A stretch of DNA of 40,595 bases from JBKPIY01 sp046730475. GTDB lineage: Bacteria > Actinomycetota > Thermoleophilia > Solirubrobacterales > 70-9. The stretch spans positions 1 through 40,595 of the forward strand of contig JBKPIY010000004.1 in the NCBI GenBank assembly GCA_046730475.1, read 5' to 3'. The notes beneath the pieces are model-generated. The model was not told where the DNA came from. It made no database searches and saw only the letters and a program-made list of their open reading frames with translations. Of the stretch, positions 15,571 to 23,493 are shown piece by piece. The stretch's first letter is position 1, and each line of letters starts with the position of its first letter. The position numbers and the translations under genes were made by a program.

Positions 15571-15972
15571 CTAACGCTGGATCTGGATCGGCGGCGACTG
15601 CTGCGGGTCCTGCTGGGGCTGCTGCTTCGCCGACGGCACCGCTCCGGCCGGCTGCTCGACCCCGACCAGCTTGGCGAGCTCGCCGGACTCGAACGTCTCC
15701 TCGACGATGTCGCAGCCGCCGACCAGCTCGCCGTTGACGTAGAGCTGGGGGAAGGTGCGCCAGTCGGCGATCTCCCCGGTTGCCTCTCTTAGCGGCTCCA
15801 GGGCGGGGAGGACGTCGAGGGCCGCGTACTCGACCCCGAGCTGCTCCAGGACCGCCACCGTCCGCATCGAGAACCCGCACCGCGGCGCCTCGGGCGTTCC
15901 CTTCATGAACAGGAGCACCGGGTTCTCGTCGATCAGCTCCTGGACCTTGTCCTTCAGGGTTGGCTCAGTCAT
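15571..15972 (-). CDS. grxD: Monothiol glutaredoxin (Grx4/GrxD type, CGFS)
   Basis: A 133-aa monothiol glutaredoxin with FMKGTPEAPRCGFS (CGFS active site, where the [2Fe-2S] cluster binds together with a thiol cofactor), WRTFPQLYVNGELVGGCDIV (cis-Pro and GG motif) and the usual ~105-residue core. These proteins store and pass on Fe-S clusters and pair with BolA proteins, which matches the bolA gene just upstream. An unusual ~25-residue C-terminal tail rich in Gln and Pro (KQQPQQDPQQSPP) follows the core and is probably disordered. The ATG at 15972 has a TATGAT hexamer eight bases upstream, so the gene probably has its own leaderless promoter besides readthrough from bolA. Confidence 0.93.
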   Translation of the reverse strand: MTEPTLKDKVQELIDENPVLLFMKGTPEAPRCGFSMRTVAVLEQLGVEYAALDVLPALEPLREATGEIADWRTFPQLYVNGELVGGCDIVEETFESGELAKLVGVEQPAGAVPSAKQQPQQDPQQSPPIQIQR

Positions 15973-15980
15973 CCGCTCTC

Positions 15981-15986
15981 ATCATA
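15981..15986 (-). promoter_or_regulatory. Predicted -10 hexamer (TATGAT) of the glutaredoxin gene
   Basis: Read on the minus strand, TATGAT lies eight bases before the ATG at 15972, in the 42-base gap between bolA and the glutaredoxin gene. It is the closest match to a consensus -10 in the window. No Shine-Dalgarno is present. Confidence 0.6.
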
Positions 15987-16014
15987 CGCATCACACCCAC
16001 TCGATAAACCTGGC

Positions 16015-16254
16015 TCAGGCGCGGTCCATCGGGGCGACCGTGATCGAGAGGGCGTGGATGGAGCCGTCGTTCATCCGCTCCTGGACGGCCCGCTTCACCA
16101 GCCGGTGCTGGTCGATCCGGGACAGTCCTTCGAACTGCGGAGCGCCGACGATCGCGCGCAGGTGATCGCCGCCACCCTCGTCCACGATCTCGACCTGGGC
16201 GCCGGGCAGCGCCCGCTCGATCATTTCCCTGATCTCGGCGAGATCGGCGGCCAT
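16015..16254 (-). CDS. bolA: BolA/IbaG family protein
   Basis: A 79-aa BolA-type protein. The conserved His-containing helix is seen as FEGLSRIDQHRLVKRAVQERM, and the loop GGGDHLRAIV carries a His rather than a Cys, the BolA_H type. BolA proteins form [2Fe-2S] heterocomplexes with CGFS glutaredoxins and act in iron sensing or cluster transfer. The glutaredoxin partner is encoded 42 bases downstream on the same strand. The start at 16254 (MAADLAEIRE) lies 11 bases after the fprA stop with a GGAG Shine-Dalgarno; longer in-frame translation upstream runs antisense-like through fprA and is not coding. Confidence 0.9.
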   Translation of the reverse strand: MAADLAEIREMIERALPGAQVEIVDEGGGDHLRAIVGAPQFEGLSRIDQHRLVKRAVQERMNDGSIHALSITVAPMDRA

Positions 16255-16265
16255 CGCTCCGGGCC

Positions 16266-17711
16266 TTAACCGGGCACCCCCGGACGCGCAATCGAGGCGG
16301 TGCCGGCCATGGTGGGGGCCTTGGCAGCTTCGAGCATCTCCTCGGTGCGGCAGAACTTCACCCGGGGGCGTCCGTGGGGCTCGCCGCGGGCCACCTCCGC
16401 CGCGTCGATCGCCTGCCAGCCGGAGAAGGTGACGTGGTCGGGCTTGCGCGCCGCCAGCAGCTCCTCGATCGCCCCGGCGTCGGAGGCGAGCTCGGGCTCG
16501 GGGACGTTCCCGGCCTCGAGGTCGGCGAACAGGGCGTCGACCGTCTCCTGGGCGTCCTTCTTGTTTGTGCCGATCACGCCCGACGGGCCGCGCTTGATCC
16601 AGCCCACCGCGTAGAGCCCGGGCACCCGCTCGCCCTCGGCGGTGTTCACCCGCCCGCCCACGTTCGGGACCAGCCCGCCACCCTCGTCGAACGGGATTCC
16701 CTCCAGGCGGACGCCCTTGTAGCCGATCGAGCGCAGCACCAGCCCGCACTCGATCGCCTCCCGCTCGCCGGTGTCCTCGGCGCGTACCCGGCCGCTCTCG
16801 TCGCGGACGAGCCGGTTTCGGCCGACGATGATCCGCTCGACTCGGCCGTCGCCCTGGATCTCGATCGGCGAGCGGAGGAAGCGCATCACGATTCGCTTTG
16901 CCTTGCCCTCGGCCGCCCTCCGGGAGAAGTCGGTGAAGATCTCGACGTTGCGGCGGTTGGTGGGATCGGCCTGGTCGGAGTCGACGAACTGGCGGCTCAC
17001 CTCATCGAGCTCGCACTCGGCCGGGTCGATCTCGATGTCGGCGTCGGCGATCTCGCCGAGCTCGCGGACCTCGGGGTTGGTGAAGGCGGCCTGGGCGGGC
17101 CCGCGACGGCCGAGGACGACGATCTCCTTGACCTCGCTCGCGGCGAAGGCCTCGATCGCGTGATCCGCGGTGTCGGTCCCTTGGAGCTCCTCGTGGCTGA
17201 GGGCGAGCATCCGGGCAACGTCGGTGGCGACGTTGCCGTTGCCGATCACCACCGCGGTCTGGCACGAGAGATCGAACTCCCGATCGGCGAAGTCGGGGTG
17301 GGCGTTGTACCAATTGACGAACTCGGTGGCCGAATGGCTGCCGGGGAGCTCCTCGCCAGGGATCCCGAGGTGGCGGTCGACGCTCGTTCCGTAGGCGAGG
17401 ACGAGCGCGTGGTAGCGCTCGGCGAGCTCGGCGACCCCGACGTCCCGGCCCACCTCGACGTTCCCGAAGAACCGGAACCCCGGCCGGGCGGCGGTCTTCT
17501 CGTAGACCCGGATCACCGACTTGATCTTGGGGTGATCGGGGGCGACGCCGAAGCGGACGAGCCCGTACGGGGTCGGGAGGCGGTCGAACAAGTCGATCTC
17601 GGCCGATGTTCCGTCGTGGCGCAGGACGTGCTCTGCAGCGTAGAACCCCGCCGGTCCGGAGCCCACGATCGCCACCCGCAGGGGCGCTGACTCTGTCCCG
17701 ATCTGGCCCAT
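16266..17711 (-). CDS. fprA: Ferredoxin/adrenodoxin-NADP+ reductase family flavoprotein (FprA-like)
   Basis: A 481-aa FAD- and NADP-binding oxidoreductase of the adrenodoxin-reductase/FprA type. Landmarks are the FAD-binding GSGPAGFYAAEHV near residue 17, PYGLVRFGVAPDHPK, the NADP-binding VVIGNGNVATDVARM, GRRGPAQAAFT and the C-terminal GWIKRGPSGVIGTNKKDA. It moves electrons between NADPH and ferredoxins. The last ~60 residues (ASDAGAIEELLAAR onward) cover the usual C-terminal extension. A TACCCT hexamer at 17723-17728 lies 11 bases before the ATG, implying a leader of only a few bases. Its place between hemQ and bolA/grx suggests it supplies electrons for Fe-S or heme work (inference). Confidence 0.93.
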   Translation of the reverse strand: MGQIGTESAPLRVAIVGSGPAGFYAAEHVLRHDGTSAEIDLFDRLPTPYGLVRFGVAPDHPKIKSVIRVYEKTAARPGFRFFGNVEVGRDVGVAELAERYHALVLAYGTSVDRHLGIPGEELPGSHSATEFVNWYNAHPDFADREFDLSCQTAVVIGNGNVATDVARMLALSHEELQGTDTADHAIEAFAASEVKEIVVLGRRGPAQAAFTNPEVRELGEIADADIEIDPAECELDEVSRQFVDSDQADPTNRRNVEIFTDFSRRAAEGKAKRIVMRFLRSPIEIQGDGRVERIIVGRNRLVRDESGRVRAEDTGEREAIECGLVLRSIGYKGVRLEGIPFDEGGGLVPNVGGRVNTAEGERVPGLYAVGWIKRGPSGVIGTNKKDAQETVDALFADLEAGNVPEPELASDAGAIEELLAARKPDHVTFSGWQAIDAAEVARGEPHGRPRVKFCRTEEMLEAAKAPTMAGTASIARPGVPG

Positions 17712-17768
17712 GGGAGTCGGAAAGGGTAGGCGATTCCGGGCGGCCGAATGGGCGCTTGCGTGAGGCGA

Positions 17769-18470
17769 TCAGGCGATCGCGGGGGCGTTCGCGACCGCCG
17801 CGGCGCCGTCGAGGGCGTCAATCGCCTTCCCCAGCGACATCGCGATGCAGGTGAAGATCGGCGTGTCTCGCAGCGTGTAGGAGCTCGACTCCGTTTCGCG
17901 CAGCTCCTGGACGAGGTCGAGAAAGTCGCCGGGCTCGTCGGCCTCGAAGCTGACCACGAACTCCTGGTCATCGAGCCCGAATGAGTAGGCGGTGTTGATC
18001 GAGATCTGGGGGTAGCGGCGGCCGACCTCGATGTGGTTGGCCATGATCCGGCGGCGCTCGTCGAGCGGCACTCCGTACCACTCGCGCTTCTTCTCGAACG
18101 GGTACACGAACAGGAACTTCCGCTCCGAGGTGCAGATCTCCGGCCGTGACTGCTGCTCCGAATACGGCGAGGGCTTGGTCATCGCCAGATAGGAGTGGGG
18201 GATCTCAGACCAGCGGGCGAGCCCGCTCTGGTTGAGGACGACGTGGAAGGTGTGGATGTCCTCGAGGATCGGGCTCTGACTGAGGAGGAGGAGATCGGTG
18301 TCGCCCCGGGTGCCGATCGTCGAGTAGGCGCGCAGGGAGCGGTCCTGGGCGAAGTCCTCGCAGGCCGCGAGAAACTCGGCCTTGTCGCGCCCCCGCTCCT
18401 CAGCCGGGCGCCGCCGCCAGGCCGAATCGAGCTTGAAGAAGGTGAACTTGACGTAGGTGCGGGCAGCCAC
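17769..18470 (-). CDS. hemQ: Chlorite dismutase family heme protein (HemQ, coproheme decarboxylase-like)
   Basis: A 233-aa chlorite-dismutase-fold protein. The probable proximal heme ligand is His146 in RRIMANHIEVGRRYP, and Tyr123 in VYPFEKKREWY matches the catalytic Tyr of coproheme decarboxylases. The C-terminal domain has FGLDDQEFVVSFEADEPGDF and SSSYTLRDTPIFTC. HemQ makes heme b from coproheme in the last step of the actinobacterial/firmicute pathway; a true chlorite dismutase is less likely. Its distal-pocket residue at the position of the firmicute Gln appears to be Phe164, so the subgroup needs alignment. It starts with GTG, with TAACCT seven bases upstream, and heads a four-gene minus-strand unit hemQ-fprA-bolA-grx. 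Confidence 0.88.
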   Translation of the reverse strand: MAARTYVKFTFFKLDSAWRRRPAEERGRDKAEFLAACEDFAQDRSLRAYSTIGTRGDTDLLLLSQSPILEDIHTFHVVLNQSGLARWSEIPHSYLAMTKPSPYSEQQSRPEICTSERKFLFVYPFEKKREWYGVPLDERRRIMANHIEVGRRYPQISINTAYSFGLDDQEFVVSFEADEPGDFLDLVQELRETESSSYTLRDTPIFTCIAMSLGKAIDALDGAAAVANAPAIA

Positions 18471-18477
18471 GAGACGG

Positions 18478-18483
18478 AGGTTA
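18478..18483 (-). promoter_or_regulatory. Predicted -10 hexamer (TAACCT), leaderless promoter of hemQ
   Basis: Read on the minus strand, TAACCT lies seven bases before the GTG at 18470. No Shine-Dalgarno or clear -35 is seen. Confidence 0.5.
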
Positions 18484-18557
18484 GTGGCCGATCAGCGGTC
18501 TCGGCGGCGACCGCGCCAAGGTGCGGAATCGCACGTTAGCGGCCGCGGCGGCAAGGC

Positions 18558-18624
18558 TAAAATTTGAGGAGCAAAGCCGGAAAACCGCCTTCGTCCTGGT
18601 CCCCCCACTCGTTGCCGTTAGGAT
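18558..18624 (+). promoter_or_regulatory. Two predicted -10 hexamers for the GT4-flippase fusion gene
   Basis: TAGGAT at 18619-18624 ends six bases before the ATG at 18631 and predicts a leaderless message. A second, AT-rich hexamer TAAAAT at 18558-18563 would give a leader of about 60 bases; GTTAGC at 18535-18540 is a weak -35 at 17-bp spacing. Confidence 0.45.
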
Positions 18625-18630
18625 CCCCTG

Positions 18631-20949
18631 ATGCGCATTGCCCTGGTTTCGCCGTACTCGTGGACCTACCGGGGCGGCGTGAACCGTCACATCGAGGCCT
18701 TGGCCGAGGAGCTTTTCGAGCGCGGCCATCACGTTCGGGTTCTCGCTCCCTTCGATCCGCCCGACGGTCTCAGCCGCCGCCTCCATCGCTCCCCCGCCAA
18801 GCACCGCGAGCTGCCCGACTACCTGGTGCCGCTTGGACGCACCGTCGGGATCGGCGCCAACGGCGCGGTCTCCAACCTCTCGCTTTTCCCCGAGGGGCCG
18901 ATCAAGATGCGCCGCGAGCTTCGTGCCGGGCGCTATGACGTGATCCACGTCCACGAGCCGCTCGCGCCGGTAATCGGCTGGGACGCGATGGTGTCCAGGG
19001 AAGCGCCCGTTGTCGCCACCTTTCACGCCTACTCGACGAAGCCGATCCCCAATCAGATCGCGACCCTGCTCGGCGCCCGGCGCCGGTTCAACCAGCTCTC
19101 GGAGCGGATCGCCGTCTCAGAGGCGGCCGCCTGGACCGGCCGGCGCTGGTTCGGCGGCGAGTACAACGTGATCCCTAACGGGGTCGATGTCGGCGCCGCC
19201 CCGCAGGGGCCGAAGCCGCCCTCCGAAAGGCTCCGCCTCCTGTTCGTCGGCCGCGCTGAGGAGCGCAAGGGCCTGCCCGTCCTGCTGTCGGCGTTCGGAG
19301 CGCTGGTGGAGCATGTCCCCTCGCGACTGACGGTCGTCGGAGCCGATCGGGAGGCGGTCTCGCGGATGGTCGCCGATTCCGAGGTCGAGCGCCACATCGA
19401 GGTAGTCGGCGGGGTATCCGACCAGGAGCTGTGGCAGCGGCTCGGCGAGGCCGACGTCCTTTGCGCCCCCTCGCTCACCGGGGAGAGCTTCGGAATGGTC
19501 CTCACCGAGGCATTCGCCGCCGGGACGGCGGTGGTCGCCTCCCGGATCGCCGGCTACGCCGATGTGGTCACCGACGGCGTCGATGGGATCCTGGTTCCGC
19601 CGGCAGATCCACAGCGGCTGGCCGAGGAGCTTCAGCGCCTCGCGCACGAGCCCCAGCGGCTCGTGGCGATGGGGGAGGCCGGGCGGCAAAGCGCCCAGCG
19701 CTACGCCTGGCCCCGGGTGGCAGACGAGGTCGCCGCCGTCTACGAGGCGGCTCTCGAGCCCGCCCCCGTCGCCGAGGGGCAGCTCGAGGCGGCCGCTCGC
19801 CGCACCGGCCTGGTCCCGCTCGACGGGGGACCGAAGCGCCCAGCCACCCGCCTCGCCTCGCTTGAGCCTGCCCCCGTCCGCGGCGGGCGAGGGCGAGCGG
19901 CGCGCAAGATCGGACTCGGGGTCGCCGGCGCCCTCGGGCTCATCCTCACCGCGCTGGCCGCCCGCCGGATCGGCGTCCAGAACGTCGCCACCAGCATCGT
20001 CGACTCCGACCTCAGCTGGGTCCTGATCGCATTCGGGCTGATGGTCGCGGCGATGTTCTCCCGGGCCGCCTCCTGGGTTGCGATCGCCCGGGCCGCCCTT
20101 CCGGGTCGGCCGGTCCGCCGCCGCGACGTCACCTCGGCGACGATGATCGGGGTGCTGATGTCGGCGACGCTGCCGGCGCGCCTCGGCGAGCCGGCGCGAG
20201 GGATGGTGCTCTCCCGCCGGGTGGGCCGCATGCGCGAGACCTTCCCAGTCCTGATCGGGACTCTCGTCTCCCAGACCGCCCTCAACATCGTCGCGCTGGT
20301 CCTGCTCGGCGTGATCATCGTCTCCACCACCGACCTCTTCCACTCGAGCACCCAGAAGCTGTTCCTGGTCAGCAGCGCGCCGCTCCTGATTCTGGTGACG
20401 GCGCTCCTCGCTCCCAGCGTGGTCCGGTCGACCGGCAGCGGCGGCCGCGTCGCCCGTGCGGTCGATGCCGTGCGCGGCGCGCTGAAGCGGGTGAGGAAGG
20501 GCCTAACCGTGTTCAGGGACCCCCGGCGGGGCCCGTTCGCCGCCCTCGCCCAGCTCGGCGCCTGGGGGCTTCAGCTCCTCTCCTGCTGGGCGCTGTTCGC
20601 TGCCCTTGGCCTCGACCACCGGGTCGGGATCGGCGCCGCCGCCGCCGTCCTGTTCGCGGTCAACGTGACCGCGGTCGTCCCGGCGACGCCCTCCAACATC
20701 GGGATCTTCCAGCTCGCGGTGATCAGCGTCCTCAGCGGCGGCTTCGGGGTCGGCAAGGCCGACGCCCTCGCCTACGGCGTCATCCTCCAGGCGGTCGAGA
20801 TCGCGACCGCTGTCGCTCTCGGGCTCCCGGCCCTCGTCCGTGAGGGCGTGAGTTGGTCGGACATGCGCCTGCGGGCGCTCCAGAGTGCCCCGGTGCGGCT
20901 GTCCCCCCGCCCGCGGGCCCGCGAGGGCGCGGACCGGGTCGTCAGCTGA
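18631..20949 (+). CDS. Fusion of GT4 glycosyltransferase and LPG-synthase-type flippase-like membrane domain
   Basis: A 772-aa fused protein. Residues 1 to ~375 are a complete GT-B glycosyltransferase: PYSWTYRGGVNRHIEALAEEL at the N-terminus, LFVGRAEERKGLPVLL in the donor domain and the EX7E motif ESFGMVLTEAF near 284-292, resembling PimA-type phosphatidylinositol mannosyltransferases. After a ~45-residue linker, residues ~425-750 form about eight membrane segments of the lysylphosphatidylglycerol-synthase TM/AglD-type family, with the conserved TLPARLGEPARG. The second half may place or flip the lipid that the first half glycosylates (inference). There is no stop or frameshift at the joint and base use is uniform. 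It is divergent from hemQ; metE follows 35 bases later. Confidence 0.92.
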   Translation: MRIALVSPYSWTYRGGVNRHIEALAEELFERGHHVRVLAPFDPPDGLSRRLHRSPAKHRELPDYLVPLGRTVGIGANGAVSNLSLFPEGPIKMRRELRAGRYDVIHVHEPLAPVIGWDAMVSREAPVVATFHAYSTKPIPNQIATLLGARRRFNQLSERIAVSEAAAWTGRRWFGGEYNVIPNGVDVGAAPQGPKPPSERLRLLFVGRAEERKGLPVLLSAFGALVEHVPSRLTVVGADREAVSRMVADSEVERHIEVVGGVSDQELWQRLGEADVLCAPSLTGESFGMVLTEAFAAGTAVVASRIAGYADVVTDGVDGILVPPADPQRLAEELQRLAHEPQRLVAMGEAGRQSAQRYAWPRVADEVAAVYEAALEPAPVAEGQLEAAARRTGLVPLDGGPKRPATRLASLEPAPVRGGRGRAARKIGLGVAGALGLILTALAARRIGVQNVATSIVDSDLSWVLIAFGLMVAAMFSRAASWVAIARAALPGRPVRRRDVTSATMIGVLMSATLPARLGEPARGMVLSRRVGRMRETFPVLIGTLVSQTALNIVALVLLGVIIVSTTDLFHSSTQKLFLVSSAPLLILVTALLAPSVVRSTGSGGRVARAVDAVRGALKRVRKGLTVFRDPRRGPFAALAQLGAWGLQLLSCWALFAALGLDHRVGIGAAAAVLFAVNVTAVVPATPSNIGIFQLAVISVLSGGFGVGKADALAYGVILQAVEIATAVALGLPALVREGVSWSDMRLRALQSAPVRLSPRPRAREGADRVVS

Positions 20950-20969
20950 GGGCTTCGGCCGCCGCTCGC

Positions 20970-20975
20970 TAAGGT
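20970..20975 (+). promoter_or_regulatory. Predicted -10 hexamer (TAAGGT) of metE
   Basis: TAAGGT ends nine bases before the ATG at 20985. The AGGGG next to the ATG is too close to serve as a Shine-Dalgarno, so a leader of 0-3 bases is likely. Confidence 0.4.
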
Positions 20976-20984
20976 CTCCAGGGG

Positions 20985-23309
20985 ATGGCGCTCTCGAACG
21001 TCTCCGGCTTCCCGCGGATCGGCCGCAACCGCGAACTCAAGTTCGCGACCGAGGCCTACTGGCGCGGTGAGACGTCCGCCGAAGAGCTCGCCGAGGTCGC
21101 AAAGGGCATCCGGGTCGAGGACTGGGGGCTGATGCAGGACGCCGGGATCGACCTGATCCCCTCCAACGACTTCTCCTACTACGACCACGTGCTCGACGCG
21201 ATCGCGCTGGTGGGCGCGGTCCCGGACCGCTACGGCCACGGCGGGGGCGTGATCGACCTCGACACCTACTTCGCGATGGCGCGCGGCCGCCAGACCGAGG
21301 GCGTCGACGTCACCGCCATGGAGATGACGAAGTGGTTCGACACGAACTACCACTACATCGTCCCCGAGCTCGGGCCCGACACCCGATTCTCGCTGTCCTC
21401 GACGAAGCCCTTCGACGAGCACGCCGAGGCGATGTCGGAGCTCGGCATCGACACGGTGCCGGTGCTGGTCGGGCCGGTCAGCTTCCTGCTGCTCTCCAAG
21501 CCCGCCGATGGCGTCGACGAGCGCTTCGGCCCGCTCGATCTGGTAGCGCCGCTGGTGGAGGTCTACGGCGAGGTGATCGAGCGGCTCGCGGAGCAGGGGG
21601 CCACCTGGGTCCAGCTCGATGAGCCCTGCTTCGTCGAGGATCGCTCCGAGCGCGAGCTGGACGCGCTGCGGCTGGCCTACGAGGAGCTGTGCAAGGTCCG
21701 GGAGCGGCCCAGGCTGCTTGTGAAGACGTACTTCGACCACGTCGGCGACGCATACGGCGTCCTCCGCGACCTCCCCGTCGAGGGCGTCGGGCTCGACTTC
21801 CACCGGGGACCCCGGAACGTCGAGTTCCTCGCCGAGCAGGAGGGTCTCGGTGATCAGTGGCTCTTCGCCGGGATCGTCGACGGACGAAACGTGTGGATCA
21901 ACGAGCTCGAGCACAGCCTCGACTTGCTCGAGGGGCTGCGGACCCACACCCGGCAGCTCGTCGTTTCGACCTCCTGCTCGCTGCTCCATTGCCCGATCGA
22001 TCTCGACGCCGAGCCCGCCGACGGCGATGCCGACCTTGACGACGAGCTTCGCTCGTGGATGGCGTTCGCGGTGCAGAAGGTCGGCGAGGTCGCCACCCTG
22101 GCGCGCGGGCTGGCCGACGGGCGCGAGGCGATCGCCGAGGAGCTCGATCGCAACGATCGGGCGCACGACGACCGCCGCCAGTCGCACCGCACCCAGAATC
22201 CCGAGATTCGCTCGAGGGTCGCCGGCTTGAGCGACGCCGACACCCGCCGCTCGGGTCCGTACCCCGAGCGCCGGGAGGCGCAGCACGAGCGCCTCGGCCT
22301 CCCCCTCTTCCCGGCGACCACGATCGGCTCTTACCCGCAGACGAAGGAGATCCGCGACGCGCGCAAGGCGCTGCGCGAGCGGACGATCGACTATCCCGAG
22401 TACGAGCGCCGGATGCAGGCGGAGATCGAGCGGGCAATCCGCTTCCAGGAGGAGGTCGGCCTCGACGTTCTCGTTCACGGCGAGCCCGAACGAAACGACA
22501 TGGTCCAGTACTTCGGCGAGCAGATGCTGGGGTACGTGTTCACCGAGAACGCCTGGGTCCAGTCCTACGGCTCGCGCTACGTGCGCCCGCCGATCATCTT
22601 CGGCGACGTCGCCCGCCCCTCGCGGATGACCGTCGACTGGATCACCTACGCCCAGGGCTTGACCGAGAAGCCGGTGAAGGGGATGCTCACCGGCCCGGTG
22701 ACGATGCTCCAGTGGTCGTTCGTCCGCGACGATCAGCCCCGCGGCGACACCTGCCGCCAGCTGGCGCTGGCGATTCGCGACGAGGTCACCGATCTCGAGG
22801 CCGCCGGCGTCGGGATCATCCAGGTGGACGAGCCCGCGATCCGCGAGGGGCTGCCGCTCCGGCGCGACCGCTGGGACGAGTACCTCGGCTGGGCCGTCGA
22901 CTCCTTCCGGATCGCGACCTCCCCGGTCGCCGACGAGACCCAGATCCAGACCCACATGTGCTACTCGGACTTCGGCGACATCATGGATCACATCAGGTCG
23001 ATGGACGCCGACGTGCTCCTGATCGAGGCGGCTCGCTCCCGGATGGAGCTCCTTCACGACTTCGAGCGGACCGGCTACACGCAAGAGATCGGCCCCGGCG
23101 TCTACGACATCCACTCGCCGCGGGTGCCGCCGGCCGAGGAGATGGCCGAGCTGCTGTGGGCGGCCGCCGCCGTCCTCCGCCCCGACCAGATCTGGGTCAA
23201 CCCCGACTGCGGGCTGAAGACCCGCACCTGGGACGAGGTGAAGGCCGCCCTCCGGAACATGGTGGAGGCCGCCCGCGAGGTGCGCGAGGGCGTCACCGCC
23301 TCGGCCTGA
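20985..23309 (+). CDS. metE: Cobalamin-independent methionine synthase
   Basis: A 774-aa MetE, close to the usual ~755. The N-terminal half begins NVSGFPRIGRNRELKFATE and the C-terminal half begins LPLFPATTIGSYPQT. Zinc ligands are visible: His and Cys in HMCYSDFGD (about 655), Glu in LIEAARS (about 679) and Cys in NPDCGLKTR (about 739). It transfers a methyl group from 5-methyltetrahydropteroyl-polyglutamate to homocysteine in the cytoplasm. No cobalamin riboswitch is recognisable upstream; the 35-base gap after the fusion gene is too short for one. A large antisense open frame covers the gene but reflects codon structure only. Confidence 0.96.
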   Translation: MALSNVSGFPRIGRNRELKFATEAYWRGETSAEELAEVAKGIRVEDWGLMQDAGIDLIPSNDFSYYDHVLDAIALVGAVPDRYGHGGGVIDLDTYFAMARGRQTEGVDVTAMEMTKWFDTNYHYIVPELGPDTRFSLSSTKPFDEHAEAMSELGIDTVPVLVGPVSFLLLSKPADGVDERFGPLDLVAPLVEVYGEVIERLAEQGATWVQLDEPCFVEDRSERELDALRLAYEELCKVRERPRLLVKTYFDHVGDAYGVLRDLPVEGVGLDFHRGPRNVEFLAEQEGLGDQWLFAGIVDGRNVWINELEHSLDLLEGLRTHTRQLVVSTSCSLLHCPIDLDAEPADGDADLDDELRSWMAFAVQKVGEVATLARGLADGREAIAEELDRNDRAHDDRRQSHRTQNPEIRSRVAGLSDADTRRSGPYPERREAQHERLGLPLFPATTIGSYPQTKEIRDARKALRERTIDYPEYERRMQAEIERAIRFQEEVGLDVLVHGEPERNDMVQYFGEQMLGYVFTENAWVQSYGSRYVRPPIIFGDVARPSRMTVDWITYAQGLTEKPVKGMLTGPVTMLQWSFVRDDQPRGDTCRQLALAIRDEVTDLEAAGVGIIQVDEPAIREGLPLRRDRWDEYLGWAVDSFRIATSPVADETQIQTHMCYSDFGDIMDHIRSMDADVLLIEAARSRMELLHDFERTGYTQEIGPGVYDIHSPRVPPAEEMAELLWAAAAVLRPDQIWVNPDCGLKTRTWDEVKAALRNMVEAAREVREGVTASA

Positions 23310-23337
23310 AGCCGGCCGACCACACCAGGACGTCCTC

Positions 23338-23385
23338 GGTCGCGGCCGCGGTCCGGGTCCCGCCCCTCGCAGGCGGCCGCTGACC
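23338..23385 (+). terminator. Long-stem hairpin after metE
   Basis: GGTCGCGGCCGC (23338-23349) pairs with GCGGCCGC-T-GACC (23373-23385), a 12-bp stem with one bulged base and a ~23-base loop. There is no T-run. It could end metE transcription, but the right arm touches the repeat array at 23392, so a regulatory role is possible. Confidence 0.4.
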
Positions 23386-23391
23386 AAACTG

Positions 23392-23430
23392 TTAACGAGT
23401 CTTTAGCACAGCGTTAGCGGTTACTAGCAT
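23392..23430 (+). promoter_or_regulatory. Tandem 11-bp-spaced repeat array over a promoter
   Basis: TTAAC (23392), TTAGC (23403), TTAGC (23414) and CTAGC (23424) lie 11, 11 and 10 bases apart, embedded in 7-mers such as GTTAACG, TTTAGCA and GTTAGCG. TAGCAT at 23425-23430 is a possible -10. Direct repeats at 11-bp spacing are the binding pattern of OmpR/PhoB-family response regulators (PhoB, PhoP, RegX3). The array lies 64 bases before the 119-aa gene. Confidence 0.55.
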
Positions 23431-23460
23431 CATCGCGCTCTCACGCGAGAACGGAGCCGA

Positions 23461-23476
23461 TCGCCCGGATGGGCGA
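23461..23476 (+). promoter_or_regulatory. Leader hairpin before the 119-aa gene
   Basis: TCGCCC-GGAT-GGGCGA forms a perfect 6-bp stem with a tetraloop, ending a few bases before the strong Shine-Dalgarno AGGAGGA of the gene at 23494. It could influence translation. Confidence 0.4.
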
Positions 23477-23493
23477 GAGAAGGAGGACAAAGG

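Noticed and set aside
17769..18470. True chlorite dismutase for chlorate respiration
   Set aside because: The YPFEKKREWY segment carries the Tyr typical of coproheme decarboxylases, and no chlorate reductase genes are nearby.
20950..20984. Possible cobalamin riboswitch in front of metE
   Set aside because: The gap is only 35 bases, too short, and the promoter hexamer lies within it.
20772..23387. An 871-codon minus-strand open frame opposite metE
   Set aside because: It mirrors the codon structure of metE, has no start signal, and the translation is low-complexity and matches no family.
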